Part shown: positions 55,803-64,000 of the stretch, in pieces
How the letters are laid out: every line of letters begins with the position of its first letter
How positions within the stretch are numbered: the first letter of the stretch is position 1
NCBI GenBank assembly: GCA_947477565.1
Contig: CANJUR010000013.1
Span: forward strand, 1 to 64,000
Source: Deltaproteobacteria bacterium
GTDB taxonomy: Bacteria > Myxococcota_A > Polyangia > Polyangiales > Ga0077539
Direction: 5' to 3'
DNA: 64,000 bases
The notes under the pieces: model-generated
Database searches by the model: none
What the model saw: only the letters and a program-made list of their open reading frames with translations
What the model was told of the DNA's origin: nothing
Translations under genes and position numbers: made by a program

Positions 55803-56869
55803 TTCGCACCGCCGAGGCCGAGTCGGGTTCGGTCATAAACACGCTCGGACACCGCTTGCGACCAGCCCGGATGATCAAGGTACCAGCGCACCGTCTCACG
55901 CAAGCCATCTTCGAGCGTGTGGCGAGGCTTCCAATCGAGCGCTTCGCTCGCGTGGGAAGCGTCGATAGCATAGCGGCGGTCGTGGCCGGGGCGGTCTTTC
56001 ACAAAGTTGATCAGCGCGCGAAAACCTCCCACGGGCGGCGAGAACCCGGCCGCCGGGGCCATCTCGTCAAGTAGATCGCAGAGTGTCTGCACGAGTGAGA
56101 GGTTCGTACGTTCGCTGTTGCCGCCGAGGGCGTAGGTCTTACCGGCCACTCCGCGCTGCGCTGCTGCGAGGAGGCCTTCACAGTGGTCCTCGACGAAGAT
56201 CCAATCGCGCACTTGCAGACCATCGCCGTACACGGGTAAGGCTCGATGCTGAAGTGCGTTTAGGATCATCAAGGGGATCAGCTTCTCTGGAAACTGAAAA
56301 GGACCGTAGTTGTTGGAGCAGTGAGTCGTGATTACCGGGAGCCCGTAGGTTTGGCCCCAGGCGCGCACGAAGTGATCGGCGGAGGCCTTCGATGCGGCGT
56401 AGGGAGAGTTTGGCGCGAAGCGCGATGTCTCCGTGAAGTACCCATCAGAGCCCAGCGAGCCGAACACCTCGTCGGTTGATACTTGGAGATATCGAAACGC
56501 ATCGGGTGCGTCGCCGGAGTCCACGTAGCGTCGGGCGGAGTCGAGAAGCGCGTGGGTGCCGAGAACGTTGGTGCGAAGAAACTCCGTGGCGTCATCGATG
56601 GACCGGTCGACGTGCGACTCGGCCGCGAGGTTAAGCAGGGCAATCGGGCGATGCTCACGCAGCATGGAGCGAACGAGAGCGACGTCGGCAATGTCGCCCT
56701 CGACGAAGTGGTGTCGCGGGTGCTGCATCACGTCGCCGAGGTTGTCCCGATGACCCGCGTAGGTGAGCAGGTCGAGCGTGACGACCGTCAGTGCCTCATC
56801 GCGCAGCGCCCGGCGGACTAGGTTTGAACCGATGAAGCCAGCGCCACCGGTAATCAATAGAACGGGCAC
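55799..56869 (-). CDS. rmlB: dTDP-glucose 4,6-dehydratase
   Basis: The 356-residue SDR enzyme starts at GTG 56869, chosen for the beginning VPVLLITGGAGFIGSN with AGGAG ten bases before. An ATG twelve codons upstream is possible. NAD motif GGAGFIGSN, the catalytic STDEVFG block, YAASKAS with the Tyr/Lys pair, and SNNYGPFQFPEKLIP are present. It converts dTDP-glucose to dTDP-4-keto-6-deoxyglucose. It is the first of seven coupled minus-strand genes. Confidence 0.95.
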   Translation of the reverse strand: MPVLLITGGAGFIGSNLVRRALRDEALTVVTLDLLTYAGHRDNLGDVMQHPRHHFVEGDIADVALVRSMLREHRPIALLNLAAESHVDRSIDDATEFLRTNVLGTHALLDSARRYVDSGDAPDAFRYLQVSTDEVFGSLGSDGYFTETSRFAPNSPYAASKASADHFVRAWGQTYGLPVITTHCSNNYGPFQFPEKLIPLMILNALQHRALPVYGDGLQVRDWIFVEDHCEGLLAAAQRGVAGKTYALGGNSERTNLSLVQTLCDLLDEMAPAAGFSPPVGGFRALINFVKDRPGHDRRYAIDASHASEALDWKPRHTLEDGLRETVRWYLDHPGWSQAVSERVYDRTRLGLGGAK

Positions 56870-57189
56870 GTTCGCAGGGCTCCTGATCGAAAAGGGTAAA
56901 GTCATTAACACAGGCAAGCAGCCCTTTCAACGAGGTCTCTTGATCCTGCGGGCATTCGGAATACCTGCGTCAGTCATCGCGTAAGTACCTGAAATCAAAC
57001 GATATAACCCCTGTACCCAGTCTAGTATGTCGCGTGGTTACACGACGTATCCTGAATGCCTGAGCGGCCTGCAGGAGAGGCACTCCGATCGAAGGTTTTG
57101 GTGATCCAGAAGACCCCGATCATCCAAGATGAGCGCTATCGACTCGAGGGTGGTGGCGACCTCCCCGGGACCCATTCTCGGGGCGCGAC
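56870..57189. other. 320-bp intergenic region upstream of the rmlB operon
   Basis: The stretch lies between the rmlB start and the 3' end of the pseudouridine synthase gene. It is less GC-rich than its surroundings, with AT-rich patches near 56895 and 57000-57050. Apart from the candidate promoter at 56902-56930 I see no gene, RNA or strong hairpin in it. Confidence 0.6.
56902..56930 (-). promoter_or_regulatory. possible promoter for the rmlB operon
   Basis: On the minus strand TTGAAA (56930-56925), a 5/6 match to the -35 box, is followed after 17 bp by TAATGA (56907-56902), a weak -10 box. A transcript start near 56895 would give a 25-nt leader containing the AGGAG ribosome site of the GTG start. 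Confidence 0.35.
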
Positions 57190-57891
57190 CTACGGCGGCC
57201 ACGGCTCCAGCACCGGAACCATCTTCTGCTGGATCGCGGCGAAGTCCGTCGGCCAGGGCGCCGTGACCACCCCGGACTGCCCCGGCACACGCACTGCGCG
57301 CGCATGGAGCATCACCCGCGGTACAGCCAGCACCGCTCCGCTCACGGACGTCAGCCGACGCGCTCCGCCATAAGCCACGTCGCCCAACAAGGGAGACCCC
57401 GCCTGCGCTGCGTGCACCCGAATCTGGTGCGTACGCCCGGTCACTGGAACAAACCCCAGCACCGTCGCGCCGGCCCCCTCGCCCAGCACCACCCAGCGAG
57501 TGCGCGCCTCCGCCGACGTCGGGCCTTCGCCGCACCGCCGACGCGTCCGATCTTTCGGGTCCTCCTCGATGCGCCAGGACCACTCGCCTTCGCTCGCGTC
57601 CGCCCTCGTCCCGACGAGCCCCGCATACCATCGCTGGTATTCGCCCGCCGCCTTGGCCGCCGCTGCGGTCGCGATGGCCCGGTCGCTCAGCGCGAACAGC
57701 ACCACCCCTGTGACCGACGCGTCGAGCCGCGACAGCGGGTGCCAATGCGCGCTCTTCGGCCGCATCCGCTGAGCGACGCCCACCAGTGACGCCTCGCCCT
57801 TCGTCCGCGGCGTCGTGAGCAGCCCGCTGGGCTTGTCGAGCACCATCCAACTGTCCGCCTCGAAGAGCACCGCCGCTTCGGTCACACGCAT
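57190..57891 (-). CDS. RluA-family RNA pseudouridine synthase
   Basis: The 233-residue protein starts at ATG 57891, which overlaps the end of the phosphotransferase-like gene by 10 nt. It has VLDKPSGLLTTP, the catalytic aspartate motif HPLSRLDASVTGVVLFA (HxRLD type), and the C-terminal VTGRTHQIRVHAAQAGSPLLGD, all RluA-family signatures. It isomerises uridine to pseudouridine in rRNA or tRNA. The precise site cannot be inferred. It is coupled to the rifampicin phosphotransferase-like gene. Confidence 0.9.
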   Translation of the reverse strand: MRVTEAAVLFEADSWMVLDKPSGLLTTPRTKGEASLVGVAQRMRPKSAHWHPLSRLDASVTGVVLFALSDRAIATAAAAKAAGEYQRWYAGLVGTRADASEGEWSWRIEEDPKDRTRRRCGEGPTSAEARTRWVVLGEGAGATVLGFVPVTGRTHQIRVHAAQAGSPLLGDVAYGGARRLTSVSGAVLAVPRVMLHARAVRVPGQSGVVTAPWPTDFAAIQQKMVPVLEPWPP

Positions 57892-60506
57892 TCGAGCCGC
57901 TCCACCACGCCACGATCGCCATCGACGCGCACCCGATCGCCGGTCTTCAAGGCGCGCGTCGCACCCACCACGTTCACCACGGCCGGCACCCCGTACTCGC
58001 GGGCTACGAGCGCGGCGTGCGAGAGCGCCCCGCCCAGTTCCGTCACGACGGCCGTCGCGACGAGAAAGAGCGGCGTCCAGCCGACGTCCGCCACCGCGGT
58101 GACCAACACCTCGCCAGGCGTGAGCAGCGCGCCGTCGCCAGGCTCACGCAGTACACGCACCCGCCCGGTCACCACCCCAGGCGAAGCCGCGACGCCCGTA
58201 AACCGGTCGCCGACGGGCTCCGGTGACGGGGCCACGGAGGGCGGCGACCCCACGAAACTGGCCGGCGGATCAGGCCGCGCAAGGTCCCTCGCCACCTCCG
58301 CTCGACGCATGGCAATGACCGCCTCGGCGTCCGAGAGTTCGCCGCCCAGCCACCCGTCGAGTTCATCGACCGTAAGGTAAAACGCCCCGTCGGAATTCTT
58401 ACCATGACTGGTATGTTCGAGTCGGGCGCTGGCCTCGAGCGCGATCATCCGGATGAAGCCGAGGGCCTCCGTGACTCGCGCCCGCATCCGCTCGCGCAGG
58501 CGAGCGAAGCGTTGGGTGCGCGCGAGCAGGTGTCGGGCGCCGCTGCGGGCCACCGGAGGCAGCCGCTGCGCGAGGTTGTCCTCGGCCTCCGCTCTCAAGC
58601 GCAACTGCCGCTCGACGCGGCCGATGGGTCGATTGTCGGACTGCTGGAGGTACGCGCGCATCGCTACGAAGAGCGTGCCCGGGGCCTCGCGCCATCGCGG
58701 CGTAGACAACTCGGCCTCGCGCGGACAGCGGAAACCATAGGCCTTCAAAAACGACTCGAATGCCCGTCGCGTCGGCCCCGCAGGGAGGTCATCGACGCTC
58801 AGACGGAGCGCATCGCCCTCGACGATCACCGCGCGCGCCGCGGGCTCCTGCCGGGCGATCTCCGCGATGTGCACGAGCGCGATGCCCGGCGCGGCGCTGT
58901 CGAGGTCGGCGAAGCCCGCGAGCAGCTCACGCTCGAGTCGCTCACTCTCCTCAGGAAGCACACGCCGCAGGAGCTCTCGCATCGCGACGATGCTCGCAAG
59001 GTACCCCGAGGCGCACGTGAGCATGAGCTCGCCGGTGTGATCGAGGAGCGCGCGCGCGTCGCGCAGTGCCCGTCGGAGCGCGAGGCGCGGTGCGGTGGCG
59101 AACGGCAGCACCGCGAAGCGCGCGCGGGCCTCGCCGAACTCTGCCTCGAAGCGGCGGAGGCGAGCTTCGAGCCCGAGGTTCTCCGTCGCGAGGATACCGA
59201 GGGTGCGCGGCAGCCGACGCACGAAGGGCCACCAGGATCCGGCGCCCACCTGCTGCTCGACGGCCTCGAGTCCCCCACCGCCACCCAGTTCGATGAGCAT
59301 GCGCGGGGAGAGCAACGGCACCTGCCGAGCGACGCGGACGAAGTTCGTGAGGTTGAGGTAGATGCGCCCGTGGAAGATGCCGACGAGCTCAAATTCCGGT
59401 GTCACCTCACACCCGAGCCCCGCAAACGCCTTCCTGAACCCGCGCTCGCTGAAGGCCATCGCGATGGACCAGGTGAGCGGCGTCGCTACGCCGGGCAGCG
59501 CCTCGCCCACGTTGACGTTGCTCCAGATCCACCCGCGCCGGTCGTCGAGCCCGGACGCACCGGTCGCCGCCCCAGGCAGGCCCACGATGCTGCGCGCCTG
59601 CAACAACCAGAGAGTGTCCTGCGCCCAGGCCCACTCGATGTCCCGCGGCTCACCCGCTCGCGCCTCCACCCGATCGGCCAGTGCTCGTAGGTCTCGCAGA
59701 AGCGCGTCGCTCACCACGGGCGTCCCGCGCGCCGCCTCGGACAATACCTCTTCATGTATTCCGCCCCCCGCCGCGACCACCGTCGCCACGGCTGCCACGA
59801 TCGCGGTGCGCTGCAGCACTTCACCATCGCTCCGCCGGACGCGCAGCACCTCTGGGGTGCTCCGTCCATCGACGACGCCGACGCCGAGTCCGCGGGTCGC
59901 CTCGATGACCGCGACGCCCCTTGCGCCATCCAGCGGGTCAGCGGTGAACAACACCCCGGCGCACTCCGCATCGACCATCACCTGGACGATCACGGCCATA
60001 CCGACGGGCGAGGCGCAGCGCTGCCGCGCGAGGTAGGTGAGCGCCCGCTCGGCGTAGAGCGACGCCCAGCAGCGCCGCACGGCATCGACGAGTGCGACGG
60101 CGCCCAGCACCCCGAGGAAGCTCTCCTGCAGGCCCGCAGCGCTCGCCATCGAGGCGTCCTCGTGCAGCCCGCTCGAGCGCACCGCGAGCGCATGCCCGTC
60201 GAGTGAATTGGCGACCTGGAGGAGTTCCGCAGCGAGTTCATCGGGAAGCGGCGCGTCGAGAAAGCGCTGGCGAATCGCTGCGATACGGGTGGCGCGCCTA
60301 TCGATCGCGGGCCCGGCGAGCAGCGCCTCCGGCCACTGCGCCGTCGGAAGAGATGCGCGCAGGACGGCGTCGAAGGCGGCAGCATCGAGCGCGAAGCCCT
60401 CTGGGACGCAGACACCCGGGAGAGCGCCGAGGATTGCGAGTTCTGCCGCTTTGCGACCGAAGCGCGCGGCCTCGTGCGCCTCAGCAAGCGGGACCAGCCA
60501 TCTCAT
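57882..60506 (-). CDS. rifampicin phosphotransferase-like PEP/pyruvate-binding protein
   Basis: The 874-residue protein starts at ATG 60506; the frame is open a little further upstream. The N-terminal ATP-grasp-like domain has FGRKAAELAIL, AVRSSGLHEDAS, ESFLGV and AGVLFTADPLDGARGVAVIE. A middle helical domain (about 340-780) follows, and the C-terminal swivelling phosphohistidine domain has TELGGALSHAALVAREYG with H830. Length, order of domains and the position of the histidine match rifampicin phosphotransferases (about 865 residues, catalytic His near 825), which phosphorylate the antibiotic using ATP. PEP synthase and PPDK are organised differently. Actual substrate is untested, and a housekeeping phosphotransferase is possible. 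Confidence 0.75.
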   Translation of the reverse strand: MRWLVPLAEAHEAARFGRKAAELAILGALPGVCVPEGFALDAAAFDAVLRASLPTAQWPEALLAGPAIDRRATRIAAIRQRFLDAPLPDELAAELLQVANSLDGHALAVRSSGLHEDASMASAAGLQESFLGVLGAVALVDAVRRCWASLYAERALTYLARQRCASPVGMAVIVQVMVDAECAGVLFTADPLDGARGVAVIEATRGLGVGVVDGRSTPEVLRVRRSDGEVLQRTAIVAAVATVVAAGGGIHEEVLSEAARGTPVVSDALLRDLRALADRVEARAGEPRDIEWAWAQDTLWLLQARSIVGLPGAATGASGLDDRRGWIWSNVNVGEALPGVATPLTWSIAMAFSERGFRKAFAGLGCEVTPEFELVGIFHGRIYLNLTNFVRVARQVPLLSPRMLIELGGGGGLEAVEQQVGAGSWWPFVRRLPRTLGILATENLGLEARLRRFEAEFGEARARFAVLPFATAPRLALRRALRDARALLDHTGELMLTCASGYLASIVAMRELLRRVLPEESERLERELLAGFADLDSAAPGIALVHIAEIARQEPAARAVIVEGDALRLSVDDLPAGPTRRAFESFLKAYGFRCPREAELSTPRWREAPGTLFVAMRAYLQQSDNRPIGRVERQLRLRAEAEDNLAQRLPPVARSGARHLLARTQRFARLRERMRARVTEALGFIRMIALEASARLEHTSHGKNSDGAFYLTVDELDGWLGGELSDAEAVIAMRRAEVARDLARPDPPASFVGSPPSVAPSPEPVGDRFTGVAASPGVVTGRVRVLREPGDGALLTPGEVLVTAVADVGWTPLFLVATAVVTELGGALSHAALVAREYGVPAVVNVVGATRALKTGDRVRVDGDRGVVERLECV

Positions 60507-60597
60507 CGTGCCGACATCATAGCGGAACCGCCCTGCGGCCAGCGGAGCCCTTTCCCTGCCTTGGTGAAGTTGCTGTGCTACGCCACGCGCCACCCTG

Positions 60598-62031
<1,434 letters not shown>

Positions 62032-62699
62032 CCGACAGCGCCACCGGAGCCAGCGAGTGGGTGTGCTCCGGGTGAGCCCGCACCCACCGATCGATCTCTC
62101 CCACCGCCTGCGCTGCGTGGCCGTACTTCGCCAGCACGAGCATCTCTACGGCGAAGTTTTCCACCGCAATCGCTGGCGGTTCCGTCTCTTCGGCACTCGA
62201 CCGCGGTGGCGATTCGGGCAGCGGCCGAGCGTGCTCGGCCATCGCACGCAGCACGTCCTCGCGATGAAACTCCGGCTCCGTCAGCGAGTCGTCCTCGATG
62301 ATGATCGACGCCTGCTCCACCCTCGGATCCGCGGATGGTGGCTTCGGCAACGCGATGCTCTGGTCGGTGTCGGGCTGCGCAGCGTCGCTCTTCGCGAGGG
62401 CCCGCATCACGTCGGGACGTTCGTGTGTCGGCTCCTCCCAGCCCGGAACGATGCGCACCGTGCGCTCCGGCACCGCGAGGGGCAGCGCGGTCACCTTCGT
62501 CACCTCGCCATCGCCGTCGTCCGCGGCTCCGGACGGCGCAGTCCCGCGCATCGCCATGACCGCCGTAGATACGTCCGAAATCGGAGGATGCGCCGAAACC
62601 GTGGGCACCGACGCTGTCCGCGCATGGACCAGAAAGGCATCGAACACCGCGAGGGTTCGCGCGACCTGCTCAGGGTTCATCGCGACCACGTTGCCACCG

Positions 62700-63617
62700 T
62701 CAGGGCCCCCGCGTCACGCATCTGCGCGCGCACCAGCCAACGGGCGCGCCGGGCCGCTCCCAGTAGTCGGTGTCCTGGTCGCCGTCGTCGTCGTGCGCGA
62801 CCCGCACCGAACCATCGGCCTGCGGATACCGCCAGAGTTCGAAATACCCGTCCCCATCGGCGTCCGAGCCGTCCTTGATGACCCGCCCGGTTGCGTCAAA
62901 CAGGGTCATCCGATCGCGCGTGCCGTCCCCATCGGTGTCCACCTGCACGGCCTTGAGCCTGCCCTCGCGGGTGTAGGTCTCGCGACGCTCAAAGACCCCA
63001 TCGCGATCGTCGTCGCGTTCGATGCGCACCGGCGAAGCGTCCGCGGGCCAGCGCTGATTGAAGATCCGATTGACCTCGTAGAGCCCGTCGCCGTTGGCGT
63101 CGATGCCCTCCTCGGTCACCCTCCCGCGAGCGTCGAGCGCGCGGTACCGATCGGGGATGGTGTCCTGGTCGCGATCGATCCATTCGCCGGTCTCCCGGCC
63201 CTGGGCGTTGAACTGCACCCACCGCTCCGGGACGGTATTCCAATCAGCATCGATGCGGGTGAAGAGCACGCGCCCGTCTGCCCCGAGGTCATCGGTGTGA
63301 TCGAATCGGTGGTCGAAGTCGCTATCGTAGTCCACGCGGTTTGCTCGACCGTTGACGTAAACGCTCATGCGATCGGGCCGACCGTCGCGATTCTGGTCTT
63401 CGCGCACGAGGGTGATTGCTCCTTGGGCATCGCGCTCGACCCATCGATCGGGCCGCCCATCCTGGTCCCGATCCTCGGTCGTCGCGCCTGCGGCGACGAG
63501 CGGTGAGACCATGGGACGTGACCCTCGGCCTCGAGCCCACCAGCCACCGAACGCCCCCGCCGCGCCGACCAGCGTCAGCGCAAACGCCACCCCGAAGGCC
63601 TCTGCGCGCCGCGCCAC
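62700..63617 (-). CDS. membrane-anchored protein with DxDxDG calcium-type repeats
   Basis: The 305-residue protein starts at GTG 63617, one base after the YciO-like stop. The N terminus is one hydrophobic helix (EAFGVAFALTLVGAAGAFGG), so it is anchored or exported. The rest contains about nine aspartate-rich units (DRDQDGRPDRW, DQNRDGRPDRM, DANGDGLYEVN, DDDRDGVFERR, DTDGDGTRDRM, DADGDGYFELW) separated by about 20-30 residues with interleaved beta-strand turns. Such DxDxDG loops usually bind calcium, as in thrombospondin type 3 or dockerin-like repeats. Function is unknown. It may be co-transcribed with the YciO-like gene. Confidence 0.8.
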   Translation of the reverse strand: MARRAEAFGVAFALTLVGAAGAFGGWWARGRGSRPMVSPLVAAGATTEDRDQDGRPDRWVERDAQGAITLVREDQNRDGRPDRMSVYVNGRANRVDYDSDFDHRFDHTDDLGADGRVLFTRIDADWNTVPERWVQFNAQGRETGEWIDRDQDTIPDRYRALDARGRVTEEGIDANGDGLYEVNRIFNQRWPADASPVRIERDDDRDGVFERRETYTREGRLKAVQVDTDGDGTRDRMTLFDATGRVIKDGSDADGDGYFELWRYPQADGSVRVAHDDDGDQDTDYWERPGAPVGWCARRCVTRGP

Positions 63618-63618
63618 G

Positions 63619-64000
63619 TCAGTCGTCGTCCAGCGTACCGATGGGCGACCGCAGGCCGTACTTCTTCTCCAGGAGTTCCATGCCCGCCCCCGCCCGGACA
63701 AGCCGCGGCTCCTGTGCGGTGAGGTCGATGACGGTGCTGCAGTGCAGGTCACCGAAGCCCGTGTCGAGCACCATCGAGAGGTGCGGAAATCGCTCGTCGA
63801 TGACGTCCGGATCCTGGATGGGCTCATCCCCCTCCGCCGGGTGCGACGCGGTGGTGGAGATGATCGGCTCGCCCAACTCTCGGGCCAGAGCGAGCGGCAC
63901 GGGGTGATCGGGAACGCGAATCCCGATGGTCTTTCGCTTCATCATGAGCAGCTTTGGCACCTCGCGTGTCGCCTCGAGAATGAACACGTACGGACCGGGT
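63619..64000 (-). CDS. YciO/Sua5/YrdC-family protein, 5' part outside window
   Basis: The gene enters from the right edge and ends in TGA at 63621-63619. About 127 C-terminal residues are visible. The sequence PGPYVFILEATREVPKLL, MKRKTIGIRVPDHPVPLALA and ELGEPIISTTASHP is the YciO-type version of the threonylcarbamoyl-AMP synthase fold (Sua5/YrdC/YciO). YciO and YrdC proteins act in t6A37 tRNA modification or bind double-stranded RNA; which applies to this copy cannot be settled. The repeat-protein GTG begins 1 base after its stop. Confidence 0.85.
   Translation of the reverse strand, partial: PGPYVFILEATREVPKLLMMKRKTIGIRVPDHPVPLALARELGEPIISTTASHPAEGDEPIQDPDVIDERFPHLSMVLDTGFGDLHCSTVIDLTAQEPRLVRAGAGMELLEKKYGLRSPIGTLDDD

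Noticed and set aside
58404-59690. 428-codon open frame antisense to the phosphotransferase-like gene
   Set aside because: Low-complexity shadow; the minus-strand gene has conserved phosphotransferase motifs through this stretch.

Overview
The window is a GC-rich bacterial chromosome segment with about 50 protein genes and one tRNA. The gene content fits a myxobacterium-like member of the Myxococcota/Deltaproteobacteria. It holds a giant TPR-like repeat protein, a membrane-tailed Ser/Thr kinase beside response regulators, many small lipoproteins and outer-membrane proteins, a HARE-HTH protein, and crotonase/thiolase/mutase acyl-CoA enzymes. That placement is an inference from gene content; no rRNA or marker tree is available here. 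No CRISPR array, insertion sequence or prophage was seen.

Layout. 1-11.2 kb: a repeat-protein gene of at least 3,400 residues, cut by the left edge and entering through a perfect 15-bp tandem repeat, then a class IV aminotransferase. 11.2-13.9 kb: a LarE-type sulfur transferase coupled to an M15-like peptidase, divergent from an RlmN-like radical SAM methylase. 13.9-14.7 kb: a non-coding gap between two gene ends that carries AT-rich palindromes. 14.7-19.6 kb: cell-envelope genes (BamB-like and YfgM-like pair, outer-membrane protein, helix-hairpin-helix protein, cyclophilin lipoprotein, DUF192 lipoprotein). 19.6-22.6 kb: tetrapyrrole genes (uroporphyrinogen III methyltransferase/synthase fusion, hemB with an altered metal site, a small lipoprotein). 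22.6-29.1 kb: cysteine desulfurase, a receiver-kinase fusion, methylmalonyl-CoA mutase catalytic subunit, Ser/Thr kinase, response regulator. 29.2-36.2 kb: valS, small unknowns, a HARE-HTH/Mrr-like protein and tRNA-Asp.

36.2-40 kb holds fatty acyl-CoA/butanoate-type enzymes (crotonase, 3-hydroxyacyl-CoA dehydrogenase, thiolase). 40.1-43.3 kb holds a coupled set of MlaF-like ATPase, MlaE-like permease, alanine racemase and an 86-residue protein. 43.3-56.9 kb is a surface-polysaccharide locus: an asparagine-synthase-like amidotransferase, a multi-span membrane protein, three family-4-type glycosyltransferases, two methyltransferases, a flippase, and rmlB, rmlA and a one-protein epimerase/reductase resembling plant NRS/ER. 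These can make dTDP-L-rhamnose or a related 6-deoxysugar without separate RmlC and RmlD. The seven genes from rmlB downward are joined by 1-4 nt start/stop overlaps.

57.2-64 kb: a pseudouridine synthase overlapping a rifampicin-phosphotransferase-like protein, divergent purF, a low-complexity protein, a calcium-repeat-like protein, and the 3' part of a YciO/Sua5-family gene cut by the right edge.
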